From Bacteroidia bacterium (GTDB lineage: Bacteria; Bacteroidota; Bacteroidia; J057), in the NCBI GenBank assembly GCA_033391075.1, contig JAWPMV010000001.1:3968001-4032000 (forward strand): a stretch of 64,000 nt of DNA, given 5' to 3'. The notes below the pieces were generated by a model that was not told the DNA's origin, did no database searches, and saw nothing but the letters and a program-made list of their open reading frames with translations. Both the position numbers and the translations under genes were made by a program. Every line of letters begins with the position of its first letter. The stretch's first letter is position 1. Of the stretch, positions 27,608 to 36,248 are shown one piece after another.

Positions 27608-28720
27608 TTATAAGGCGTAAAGTCTATCCCGGGCTACTACTTCCCATCTTTCTTTCGTCTGCTCATTCTTCACCACATAAGCCTCCTGATGAAGTGCCAC
27701 CGTAGGACATACATGCCAGGGAACTCCATATAGGATATCCCCAACTTCTACTTTTGAAGGGTCTTTAGGTTTTAGGGTTAAATGCTCCTCACTATGGCCG
27801 ACAAACTCTTCGACTTCAACATTCAGAAATCTGACCCTTTTATCTATGGGATTTTCTGAACCGATACTTTTATGCCCCAAATCCACGCATACCAAATCTT
27901 TCGATGGTTTACTTATTACTCTGCTTAGCACAAGTGCAGCTGGCTCAAAAGGGAGTTCCCTCATTTTCTCTCCATAACCCGCATCCCAGAATACATAGGT
28001 TCCTGGACTCAGCACTACCCTATCTCTTTGTGCATGGACGGGGAAAGTCGGACTCCCTCCGGCAATGATCTCCGGAACTTCCTGCCCAGCTTCCAATAAG
28101 CTCTTTTCAAAACTCCATACCGATTCAAAGGCCTCATCCGAATCAGATTTTCGCTTATCAAAATCCGGATCTCTGAAATGCCCATCATAGGCATGCAATC
28201 CTGCCTGATAAACCTGCGGCAATGCAGAGATAAATTGGTAAAGAGCCCGTGCATCATTACCGATTGGAATTCCTGTTCTATTCATCCCCGGATTGAGGTC
28301 GATGAAGATTCCAATTTCTACTTTGTGGGTTCTTGCAGCAGTCGAAAGTGCTCGAAGTATAGTGTGGGTGTCAACTAATGCCGAAAACCTTACTTCGGGA
28401 AATGCTGCGGCAAGCTTGCAATACATATGGATATTGGGTCCAACAGGTTGATAGGCCAATAAGATATCTTCTGCTCCCGCTACTGCCAACATCCGGGCTT
28501 CTGCAAGGGTTGCACACTTAAATTTCTTTATACCCAGCTCCAGGTGCATCTCTGCTACCTGAGCCATTTTATGCGTTTTTACATGCGGACGCAGTCTTTT
28601 TACATCTCCCGCAATTTCAATCATCCGATCAATATTCGCTTTGATTCGATCCGGATAAACAAGTAATGCTGGAGAAAAGATTTCGTAAGTATTTGATGCG
28701 AGGTACCAGGCTTGATTCAT
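27608..28720 (-). CDS. D-threonine aldolase / D-serine dehydratase-like PLP enzyme
   Basis: 370-residue cytoplasmic enzyme with an alanine-racemase-type N-terminal barrel. The PLP lysine lies in RPHVKTHK (probably Lys48), with phosphate-binding and structural motifs FIDLNPGMNRTGI and IIAGGSPTFPVH. The C-terminal beta domain has the metal-ligand-like HVCPTVALH segment of the D-threonine aldolase family. Members cleave D-beta-hydroxy amino acids or dehydrate D-serine; specificity cannot be read. It stands alone between two terminators or gaps. Length is normal. Confidence 0.9.
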   Translation of the reverse strand: MNQAWYLASNTYEIFSPALLVYPDRIKANIDRMIEIAGDVKRLRPHVKTHKMAQVAEMHLELGIKKFKCATLAEARMLAVAGAEDILLAYQPVGPNIHMYCKLAAAFPEVRFSALVDTHTILRALSTAARTHKVEIGIFIDLNPGMNRTGIPIGNDARALYQFISALPQVYQAGLHAYDGHFRDPDFDKRKSDSDEAFESVWSFEKSLLEAGQEVPEIIAGGSPTFPVHAQRDRVVLSPGTYVFWDAGYGEKMRELPFEPAALVLSRVISKPSKDLVCVDLGHKSIGSENPIDKRVRFLNVEVEEFVGHSEEHLTLKPKDPSKVEVGDILYGVPWHVCPTVALHQEAYVVKNEQTKERWEVVARDRLYAL

Positions 28721-28914
28721 GTGAAATTGACGTTAAACGAAGCTAAATTTCCAATAATTTATAAATTTCTTACAAGTAGCCTTCTATTTAGCTGAAAATA
28801 TAGCTTAGGCATAATCTTTGGGGTAAATACTCTCCAGATTGTGAAATAAATTAGGTATCCTTATCTGGCCACAAACAAGAGCAGCCCCATTTCATTTAAG
28901 GTCTGCATCCACAT

Positions 28915-29856
28915 ATGTTCAAGGATTATTATCACATATTAGAAGTTGACAGGGAAGCCGGTCAGCCGGAAATTAAGAAAAGCTACCGAAAACTCGCCAA
29001 AGAGCACCATCCGGATAGCAATCCTAATCCGGACGGAAGTGAGTACTTTCTGTTGATCAATGAAGCTTATCAGGTTCTCAGCGATGCAGAGAGTCGGAAA
29101 AGCTATAATAATCGCTATGACCAGATTTATCGGGTAAAGAGGGCGCGAAAAAAGAAGGAAAATTCCAATATTTTTACGGAAGCCTTTTCCAAAGAACCTG
29201 TAGTAGAAACCTACGAACAACAGGCTTATACTCCTCCCAAGGCAGAACCCCAGAATCGTGCCTACCAGGAATCTTACCAGGAAGCCTTCGACTTCTCTGA
29301 AGCTTTCCGCTCCTATCCTCCACCAGAGGATAAAAGCAAACAGACGACAAACAAAAGAAAAGAAAATAGAAGCCGACCTACTAGGGTTCATCCGATTTCC
29401 AGAATCTCATGGGTAGGAAAACTCGCTTCTGTAATTTGTTTGTTGTTTACTTTCACGATTATCACCGACTATTTCCTATCTGAAGCATCTGAAGTCCAGG
29501 TAATGCTGGAAGCCCGATTGACCACAGGTCCAGACGATAAACTCAATTGTGTAATTAAGACAGACAAGTCTGAATTTCCTATTGACTATGATAAGTATGG
29601 TTTTCTGGGGAAAGGAGATCGCTTGATCACCTATACCACTCCCATTTACAAAGTGATGAACAGCGTTGAACTAGTGGAAGGACAGAGCATCTGGCCCCAC
29701 TATGGTATTTACAATGCCTTCTCCATTTTCATTTTCGCTTTATTGGCTTGTACAAGTCTCGGGATTCTATCTAAAGATCCCCTCATTATCTTCCGTCTTG
29801 GTATAGCCAATGTTATTCTGGCGCTTATCACCGCACTCATCCTTTTTCAATCCTGA
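28915..29856 (+). CDS. Membrane-anchored J-domain protein 1
   Basis: 313 residues. N-terminal J domain (about 4-68) with the HPD motif at 32-34 (KEHHPDSNP), the module that stimulates Hsp70/DnaK. A low-complexity Gln/Pro/Lys-rich linker (about 70-165) follows, then three hydrophobic segments (about 170-190, 260-278 and 287-311) around an apparently folded loop (VQVMLEARLTTGPDDK). It lacks the G/F region and zinc fingers of DnaJ, so it is a class C J-protein. It is a clear paralogue in layout of 52439-53365. Substrate and location of the central loop are unknown. Confidence 0.85.
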   Translation: MFKDYYHILEVDREAGQPEIKKSYRKLAKEHHPDSNPNPDGSEYFLLINEAYQVLSDAESRKSYNNRYDQIYRVKRARKKKENSNIFTEAFSKEPVVETYEQQAYTPPKAEPQNRAYQESYQEAFDFSEAFRSYPPPEDKSKQTTNKRKENRSRPTRVHPISRISWVGKLASVICLLFTFTIITDYFLSEASEVQVMLEARLTTGPDDKLNCVIKTDKSEFPIDYDKYGFLGKGDRLITYTTPIYKVMNSVELVEGQSIWPHYGIYNAFSIFIFALLACTSLGILSKDPLIIFRLGIANVILALITALILFQS

Positions 29857-29885
29857 TCGATGGGGTTGAATTTATAGGCACTCTT

Positions 29886-29909
29886 GAGTAATTTCTGCAA
29901 AAATTACTC
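29886..29909. repeat. Inverted repeat between J-protein and FMN enzyme genes
   Basis: GAGTAATTT and AAATTACTC enclose a 6-base loop, 6 bases before the next start codon. No U-tract follows; it could affect translation start of the downstream gene. Confidence 0.4.
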
Positions 29910-29914
29910 GAAAC

Positions 29915-31474
29915 ATGGCATCCATCTCATCCTTCTTTGCAGCTATTCCCTGGTGGGCATATCCCCTTTTCCTGATTGCACTCATCGCAATCCGGGATAT
30001 ATTTTTCAATAAACATCACACCATCCAGCACAACTTTCCAGTAATTGGACATATACGATATATGCTGGAAAGTATAGGCCCGGAACTGCGGCAATACATC
30101 GTTGCAAACAATCGGGAAGAGCTACCCTTTAATCGAAGAGAAAGAAGTTGGATTTATGCTTCAGCCAAAGAGCAAAACAACTACCAGGGATTTGGTACAG
30201 ATCAGGATATCCATAGTCCTGGCTATATATTCATCAATCCCAGTATGCTTCCTTTCCAGACTAAAAAAGGACATCCCAATGAGACAGATAAAAGTTTCCT
30301 TCCCTGCGCAAAAGTAATGGGCGCTTACAATAAACGGAAGCGGCCTTTTCGTCCTATGTCTGTTGTTAATATCTCTGCCATGAGTTTTGGTTCTCTCTCT
30401 GCAGCAGCGGTGAGTTCTTTAAATAAAGGGGCACATAAAGCCGGTTGCTATCATAATACAGGAGAAGGAGGTCTTTCCCCCTATCATTCACATGGAGCTG
30501 ATGTTATGTTTCATTTTGGTACGGGATATTTCGGAGTAAGAAATCCGGAGGGGAATTTTTCCATGGAGAAAATGAAAGAACTGGTTGAAAAAAATCCTTT
30601 TGTCAGAGCCATCGAGGTCAAACTTTCACAGGGAGCCAAACCAGGAAAAGGAGGAGTACTCCCAGGTAAAAAAATCACCGCAGAGATTGCCGGTATCAGA
30701 GGGGTAGAAAAAGGAAAGGATGTCCTTTCCCCTGCACGCCATACTGCCTTTAGCAATGTAGTTGAGTTGCTGGATTTTGTAGAGGAAATTGCAGAGCAAA
30801 CCGGACTGCCTGTAGGCATAAAATCTGCGGTAGGAAGTCTGAAATTGTGGGAAGAATTAGCAGATTTAATGCTTTCAAGTGGAAAAGGGCCGGACTTTAT
30901 AACTGTTGATGGAGGAGAAGGAGGAACAGGTGCAGCCCCCCCTTCCTTTGCCGATCATGTTGCCTTGCCGTTTGTATATGCCTTTAGCAAGATTTATAAG
31001 CTTTTTCAGGATAAAGGTCTGGCTGAAAGAATCGTTTTCATAGCATCGGGTAGATTGGGATTGCCTGCTCCCGCTATGATGGCCTTTGCAATGGGTGCAG
31101 ACCTCATCCATGTTGCTCGGGAAGCCATGATGTCTATCGGATGCATACAGGCTCAGATTTGCCATACCAATCGTTGCCCTACCGGCATAGCAACTCAATC
31201 AAAATGGCTGCAAAGAGGCATCAATACCCAGCTCAAATCCGAGCGATTCTATCAGTACAACAAAACCATCCGCAAAGAAATGTTGGAGATTACCCATGCT
31301 GCCGGATACGAACATCCCTGCCAGTTGACTATGGAAGATATCGTCATGGGCATGGGAGATAATCATTATACCAAAAGCCTCAGAGAGACCTTTGGTTATG
31401 AAAAAGCAGAAGTCGCATTTAGTGATATGCAGGCTTTGAAAGATTGCCCGCATTTAGGGCAGAAGGATGAATAG
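29915..31474 (+). CDS. FMN-binding glutamate synthase-like protein
   Basis: 519 residues. An N-terminal membrane helix (about 10-27, WWAYPLFLIALIAIRDIFF) precedes a GltB central/FMN domain. Motifs are ISAMSFGSLSAAAVSSL, NTGEGGLSPYH, EVKLSQGAKPGKGG, FITVDGGEGGTGAAPPSF and the 3Fe-4S cysteine cluster CIQAQICHTNRCPTG. The N-terminal glutaminase domain of true glutamate synthase is missing. Such short proteins are common, are annotated as FMN-binding glutamate synthase family, and their reaction is not established. No gltD partner is nearby. A repeat follows its stop directly. Confidence 0.9.
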   Translation: MASISSFFAAIPWWAYPLFLIALIAIRDIFFNKHHTIQHNFPVIGHIRYMLESIGPELRQYIVANNREELPFNRRERSWIYASAKEQNNYQGFGTDQDIHSPGYIFINPSMLPFQTKKGHPNETDKSFLPCAKVMGAYNKRKRPFRPMSVVNISAMSFGSLSAAAVSSLNKGAHKAGCYHNTGEGGLSPYHSHGADVMFHFGTGYFGVRNPEGNFSMEKMKELVEKNPFVRAIEVKLSQGAKPGKGGVLPGKKITAEIAGIRGVEKGKDVLSPARHTAFSNVVELLDFVEEIAEQTGLPVGIKSAVGSLKLWEELADLMLSSGKGPDFITVDGGEGGTGAAPPSFADHVALPFVYAFSKIYKLFQDKGLAERIVFIASGRLGLPAPAMMAFAMGADLIHVAREAMMSIGCIQAQICHTNRCPTGIATQSKWLQRGINTQLKSERFYQYNKTIRKEMLEITHAAGYEHPCQLTMEDIVMGMGDNHYTKSLRETFGYEKAEVAFSDMQALKDCPHLGQKDE

Positions 31475-31522
31475 TGTTCTGGTGTTCTTGTGATTTTACA
31501 GAACACGAGAACACCAGAACAC
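31474..31522. repeat. GTGTTCT-type inverted repeat, copy B
   Basis: GTGTTCTGGTGTTCTTGTG (31474-31492) and CACGAGAACACCAGAACAC (31504-31522) form a 19-bp stem with one G-T wobble. It starts at the last base of the stop codon of the FMN enzyme gene. Further degenerate CCAGAATAC/GAACACC units extend to about 31538. It matches copy A at 16280. Confidence 0.8.
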
Positions 31523-31541
31523 CAGAATACATGAACACCTC

Positions 31542-32279
31542 CTAAAAAATCTTTTTAGGAATTTCCCCTACTTCCCAATCGATTACCAGGCCTCGTGCGA
31601 TCCCATCTGCGACCTTTTTACCATAAAGTAATTCGCAGAGATACAGGGCGGGTTCAAAAGATTTGGCGCCACCAGCTCCAGTGATTGCATTTTGGTCATG
31701 GACAAAGATGACATCTCGATGCACACTGAGTTGGGGAAACATTTTCTTGTATTTGTCGATATCACTGGGGAAGGTTGTTGATTCCAATCCATCCAGCAGT
31801 CCAGCCTTGGCAAGAACAAATGCTCCATCACAGAGCGACATATTGTATTGAGTTTTTGCTCCGGTTTCGCTTACGAATTTGATCATTTCTTCATCTTCCA
31901 AATCCGTGTCCAGATGATGCTCAGCACTTGGTACGACCAGAATGTCAATATTCGGATATTCTCCGGAACTATAGCTATAATCGGGCGTGATGACCAATCC
32001 TTCAAAACTCCTGACCGGATCCAGACTTTTAGCAATAGTAAAAACTTTCATGCCGGGATCAGTATGAAAGATGGTATGCTGAAAGATGTCCATGGGAGCG
32101 GTGAGTTCGGTATTGTAAACGCCATCCATGATGAGAAATCCTACATTCCAAACACCTTCGGGTTTAGGAACATTCGGGAGAGCTTCCTTTTTTTCCTCTG
32201 TAGCAATAGCAAGTTCTGTCTGCTTTTCACTACAGGAAAAAGTAAATAAAAGGATAAGAGAAAGAAGAAAGTATTTCAT
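31542..32279 (-). CDS. DJ-1/PfpI-family lipoprotein
   Basis: 245 residues from the ATG at 32279; an in-frame ATG at 32300 adds seven residues. A lipobox signal peptide (LILLFTFSC) is followed by a class I glutamine-amidotransferase-like DJ-1/PfpI domain with the nucleophile elbow MSLCDGAFVLAKAGLLDG and the early acidic motif LVVPSAEHH. It resembles the N-terminal domain of GATase1-like AraC regulators, but here it is exported as a lipoprotein without a DNA-binding domain. Function is unknown. Single gene. Confidence 0.85.
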   Translation of the reverse strand: MKYFLLSLILLFTFSCSEKQTELAIATEEKKEALPNVPKPEGVWNVGFLIMDGVYNTELTAPMDIFQHTIFHTDPGMKVFTIAKSLDPVRSFEGLVITPDYSYSSGEYPNIDILVVPSAEHHLDTDLEDEEMIKFVSETGAKTQYNMSLCDGAFVLAKAGLLDGLESTTFPSDIDKYKKMFPQLSVHRDVIFVHDQNAITGAGGAKSFEPALYLCELLYGKKVADGIARGLVIDWEVGEIPKKIF

Positions 32280-32433
32280 TGTGTATAATTTTCTATTCAA
32301 TCGATTCTTACTATTCGCGAAAATATTTATTTCACCGAATCTTGAATCTCAATAATTCGTTAATTAGCATTACAAACGAACGAATACTACGCTTCATCCA
32401 GTAATCTGTCGTACTTTCACACCCCCAGACAAC

Positions 32434-32883
32434 ATGAACAGCGAACGTATTATTCTTGCTAATTTCGAAAATATTCATGAAGCAAACCACTTCGCCAATC
32501 TGCTGCTCACAGAAGGAATCAATTGCGAAGTAATAAAAGAAGAAAGTCTACCAGGCTTTCTTAAACATGCTTCCCTTCTACAAGCCTTTCAAATTAGAAT
32601 TTCGCCCGAAGATGAATTCATGGCAAGGGTTATCCTGCAAACTCAGGATCCCTGGTTTATGCCACAGGTCCAAACCCCTATTGGCCAGCAATATCGCCTG
32701 ATTGGTGCGATCATCACCTTTGTAGGATTCCTTTGTGCTTTCTTAAGCCTGGGAGGCCCCAATATACAATGGGTATGGATTCCTCTTTGTCTCGCGATCG
32801 GAGGACTCTTTCTTTTTATCACAGGAATAAAAAAAACTGCAGCGGAGGAAAAAGAAGAATTATCCAGGCATCAGGACAGTTGA
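32434..32883 (+). CDS. DUF2007-like protein with two membrane helices
   Basis: 149 residues. The N-terminal 65 residues (LANFENIHEANHFANLLLTEGINCEVIKEE) follow the DUF2007 putative signal-transducing pattern of a ferredoxin-like fold. Two membrane helices follow (about 88-106 and 113-131). The tail is short and acidic. Function is unknown. It lies 90 bases before the GH3 gene on the same strand. Confidence 0.7.
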   Translation: MNSERIILANFENIHEANHFANLLLTEGINCEVIKEESLPGFLKHASLLQAFQIRISPEDEFMARVILQTQDPWFMPQVQTPIGQQYRLIGAIITFVGFLCAFLSLGGPNIQWVWIPLCLAIGGLFLFITGIKKTAAEEKEELSRHQDS

Positions 32884-32973
32884 TTCAAAGAATCCAAAAG
32901 AAATCCTATTGATTTTTCAAATCTTGTCTAACTTAGTTCCGTATAAGTAAGCTAGAATTGATAAATCCCTGTT

Positions 32974-34089
32974 ATGCGCTATTTGAGCATTATTGTCCTA
33001 ATCCCCCTATTGTTTTCCTGTTCAGAACCTAAGAAAGAAGTCGTCGATGAGGTGGTCCTCGAACAAAAGATCGCCCAATTGCTGATGGTTGGTTTTAGAG
33101 GAACGGAACTCTCAGATACCAATCGTATCATCGCTGATATCAAAGAAAGGAACCTGGGAGGGGTTGTCCTCTTCGATTATGATGTAGAGCATAAAGGCCT
33201 TCGAAATATAGTGTCGCCAGCCCAGGTGAAAAAACTGGCCCATGACTTACAGGCGCTCACAGAAAGTAAACTTCTGATCGCCATTGACCAGGAAAATGGC
33301 CTGGTAAATCGACTCAAATCCAAATATGGTTTCCCCGATTTCAGCGCTTCTGCCCAATACCTGGGAAGTATGGACAACCTGGATTCCACACGCAACTGGG
33401 CCGATAGTACAGCAGCACTCCTGGCTGAGCTGGGGATCAACCTGAATTTTGCCCCTGTGGCTGATGTGAATGTGAATCCCGCATCTCCGGCTATTGGAAA
33501 TAAGGAAAGGAGTTATTCAGCAAATGCGGCCACCGTTGCTAAACATGCAGGAGCTGTGATTGATGCGCATACTGCCTATGATGTAATGACCTGCCTTAAA
33601 CATTTCCCCGGACATGGCAGCGCAAAATCGGATTCTCATGCAGGATTCACGGATCTCACCGATACCTGGTCAGAAAATGAATTGAGTCCTTTCGCAGAAC
33701 TCATAAAGTCCGATAAGGCTACTATGGTAATGACGGCTCATGTATTCAATAAAAATCTGGATGCAGAATATCCGGCCACGCTTTCCGAAAAGGTGATCAA
33801 TGGCGTTTTAAGAGGAGACCTGGGATGGAAAGGAGTCGTAATCTCTGATGATATGCACATGGGAGCCATTACCGAAAATTACGGCCTCGAAGATGCCATC
33901 GAAAAGAGCCTGAATGCCGGAGTAGATATCCTGGTTTTCGCAAACAATAATGGGCGCTTTTATGATGGTGATGCAACAAGCAAAGCCATAGCGATCATCA
34001 AGAAATTGATCGATGAAGAAAAAGTGAGCATGGAAAGGATTGAAGAATCTCTTGCCAGAATAGATGCATTGAAAGGAAAGATCATGTAA
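32974..34089 (+). CDS. Glycoside hydrolase family 3 lipoprotein (NagZ-like)
   Basis: 371-residue exported lipoprotein (lipobox LLFSC, Cys16). It holds a single GH3 N-terminal TIM barrel. The NagZ-type substrate loop KHFPGHG (209-215) with the following DSHAG and the catalytic Asp segment VVISDDMHMG (about 288-297) are present. These features fit beta-N-acetylhexosaminidase, which trims GlcNAc from peptidoglycan fragments. There is no C-terminal GH3 or beta-lactamase domain. Bacteroidota often fuse GH3 to serine hydrolases; here it is the stand-alone form. Confidence 0.9.
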   Translation: MRYLSIIVLIPLLFSCSEPKKEVVDEVVLEQKIAQLLMVGFRGTELSDTNRIIADIKERNLGGVVLFDYDVEHKGLRNIVSPAQVKKLAHDLQALTESKLLIAIDQENGLVNRLKSKYGFPDFSASAQYLGSMDNLDSTRNWADSTAALLAELGINLNFAPVADVNVNPASPAIGNKERSYSANAATVAKHAGAVIDAHTAYDVMTCLKHFPGHGSAKSDSHAGFTDLTDTWSENELSPFAELIKSDKATMVMTAHVFNKNLDAEYPATLSEKVINGVLRGDLGWKGVVISDDMHMGAITENYGLEDAIEKSLNAGVDILVFANNNGRFYDGDATSKAIAIIKKLIDEEKVSMERIEESLARIDALKGKIM

Positions 34090-34141
34090 GTCCCTTGGGC
34101 ATGACTGATCCATATTTCCTCTAAAAAATATCAGCAAAGCT

Positions 34142-34244
34142 GTCATTGCGAGCCCTTATGTAGGGCGAAGCAATCTCCTTGAATCAAATCCTATTATCTG
34201 TTGACAAGGGGATTGCTTCGCCGGAGTTTCCGGCTCGCAATGAC
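34142..34244 (-). repeat. Long palindromic interspersed repeat, copy 2 (inverted)
   Basis: Begins GTCATTGCGAGCCC and ends GGCTCGCAATGAC. Its reverse complement aligns with copy 1 at 4996-5096: outer arms, GCCGGAAA, CCGGCGAAGCAATCCCCTTG and TCAAGGAGAT-GCTTCGC are shared, while the centre of about 30 bases differs. It lies between the convergent GH3 and PDZ-hydrolase genes, where it may also act as a terminator-like structure. Confidence 0.88.
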
Positions 34245-34271
34245 ATGTTGCTTAATTTTTTTTAGAGGCGA

Positions 34272-35639
34272 CTAGACTCCTCTAATCTTATTGATCCAGT
34301 CACTAAAAGTATTGAAGATCTCTGTATTCAGAGGAACTTGTTTTTGGAGTCTGCGGTTTTCAAAGGCTTCTGCTTCGGAACTGGCTTTTTCAAACCAGTG
34401 ATTACCATCTACCATAGCCAGACTACCTTTTCCCGGATGATAAGCATTGACGATATCCCGAATCAATTCATGATCCTCTTTATTGGATACGTAGTCTCCT
34501 TTTCCCCAAACCGCCAATACGTGCGCATCCAGATTTTTCCAGGCCTGCGAAATATTTGTATTGTGCAATTGAACCTGAAACTGATAGAGTCTTCCAGCAT
34601 GCAAATGTCTTATTTTTGCTTCAGGATCTCTTTCACTGGATATCTCTCTCATACGAGCCTCCAGGAAAGGATGATTTTCTATAATTTCCTCAGGGCTTAA
34701 TTTCTCATTGTATAGGTAGTGATAAAGCTGAGCATCATTTTTCAGACTTTGCTCCAGCCTTTCTACATCCACTTCTCCCAAAAGAGCCTGGCGACGAGAA
34801 TTCTCAAGCATATATTCAGCCATAGGTCTGGCAATCGTTCCATAAGCCATGACTCCCTTCACTTTTACTTCATTGGCAATCAAAGGTGCCCAAACGCCGC
34901 CCATACTCAAACCTAATAGATAAACTTCCTCGGGATTTACTTCATCCGAATTTTTCAGCTCTTTCAAAGCTTCCAGAAAAATGTTTTTATCTTCTTCGAA
35001 ATCACATTCTGTGCAGGCTTTTCCTTTACCGTCCCCTACTCCACTTTTCTCCACCCGATAAGTAGCAAAACCTTTATTGTTGAAATGTCGAACTAATTGA
35101 GCAATACCACTTTGAGGCGCGAATGCAGCATCTACAGAGCCGCAATCTATTCCCTGAATGATATACACCACTGCCGGGATTTTTACATTCTCTGGCAAAC
35201 TCATGATGCTACGGTGTAAACCTGTCGCGGTCTCCACACTCCGGTAAATCATGGTCGCGCCTTCATACCGTTCTTCGGGAAAGCCCATCAACTCCAACTC
35301 AAGCTCTTCTTTCTTTCCATTTCTAAAATAAGCGAGATTGACTTTATCTCCTGTTTGAAAGGCTTTGATTTTTTGGATAAAGTCCTGTCCATTGGTGATA
35401 GAATTTTCTCCGAGTTTCACAAGCACATCACCGGCCTGCAAGCCTGCAGCTTTTGCAGTTGAAGCATCATAGACTTGCTGCACATGAGCACCATTCAAGT
35501 CAACTAACTTCAATTCATTTTTCAATTCTTCAGTTACGGCTCCCAATCTGACGCCAAGGAAGGCACGACGAGCCAGGTCCTGCGCCTGAATAGTACTTAA
35601 GAGAGCACAGAGAATAAGGTATAGCAATGTCCTTTTCAT
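34272..35639 (-). CDS. Secreted PDZ-domain alpha/beta-hydrolase fusion
   Basis: 455 residues: signal peptide 1-20 (ending STIQAQ), a PDZ domain (about 24-118, with AAGLQAGDVLVKLGENSI), then an alpha/beta-hydrolase domain (about 130-455). The nucleophile elbow GLSMGG lies at 243-248 (Ser245) and a late DGNHWF supplies the probable His. A Cys-rich loop (GKACTECDF) lies between strand and elbow. Likely a periplasmic esterase or peptidase in which the PDZ domain positions a substrate or partner. The fusion is unusual but plausible; the domains are read by eye. Confidence 0.85.
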   Translation of the reverse strand: MKRTLLYLILCALLSTIQAQDLARRAFLGVRLGAVTEELKNELKLVDLNGAHVQQVYDASTAKAAGLQAGDVLVKLGENSITNGQDFIQKIKAFQTGDKVNLAYFRNGKKEELELELMGFPEERYEGATMIYRSVETATGLHRSIMSLPENVKIPAVVYIIQGIDCGSVDAAFAPQSGIAQLVRHFNNKGFATYRVEKSGVGDGKGKACTECDFEEDKNIFLEALKELKNSDEVNPEEVYLLGLSMGGVWAPLIANEVKVKGVMAYGTIARPMAEYMLENSRRQALLGEVDVERLEQSLKNDAQLYHYLYNEKLSPEEIIENHPFLEARMREISSERDPEAKIRHLHAGRLYQFQVQLHNTNISQAWKNLDAHVLAVWGKGDYVSNKEDHELIRDIVNAYHPGKGSLAMVDGNHWFEKASSEAEAFENRRLQKQVPLNTEIFNTFSDWINKIRGV

Positions 35640-35695
35640 AAGATTAAATGAAGTGTGAAAATTGCGTGTGTATTTCGATCGGGAACTTAGAAAGC

Positions 35696-36103
35696 CTAGA
35701 GAAAGCTGTCTCCTCTCTCATGCGGATCAAGCCCTAATTCGGAGATGCGCAGATTTATTTTTGAGATAAGGGTCTCAGCAGTACTTCTTTCTTTCCTTCT
35801 AATTTTTAAAACGGCTTCCCCTTTTTCTGTTCCGGGTACTTCATTGAGCATATCCAGACGAAGGACGCGAACGATAACTTTGGTACTGAACCAGCTTTTC
35901 TTTAAGGTAACGGATTCTACTTCCATCAAAGGAATATCTATTTTTTTGGGGCGAGATTTCAAGACTCCTCCAAAAAGATTTTCCTTGGTTTCAAACTCCA
36001 GGATCAGGATATCATTAATTACTCGAAATATTCCGGTAACCTTCGCAAAGCCTGCATAGACATTCTCTATGCTAAAGGCCAATCGCATTCGATCAGTAAG
36101 CAT
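35696..36103 (-). CDS. Conserved hypothetical small protein
   Basis: 135-residue soluble protein without signal peptide or membrane segment. Mostly beta-strands (AKVTGIFRVINDILILEFETKE, then VESVTLKKSWFSTKVIVRVLRL), ending in a charged helix (TAETLISKINLRISELGL). The strand-helix layout resembles a PH-like barrel, but this is a guess. I do not recognise the family. It lies 56 bases upstream of the PDZ-hydrolase gene on the same strand and may share its transcript. Confidence 0.65.
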   Translation of the reverse strand: MLTDRMRLAFSIENVYAGFAKVTGIFRVINDILILEFETKENLFGGVLKSRPKKIDIPLMEVESVTLKKSWFSTKVIVRVLRLDMLNEVPGTEKGEAVLKIRRKERSTAETLISKINLRISELGLDPHERGDSFL

Positions 36104-36248
36104 GTTCTAAATATTAGGAGCTCACAAGATACCACAAAATCTGCATTTAGCTAGTATTGAGGGATTTTTGAAGCTTCGCCAAAGAGTGCCCGGCCAGGAT
36201 TGCATATATCCCTTGTCAGTAAGCTAAAATCAGATGAGAAAGGAAAGA

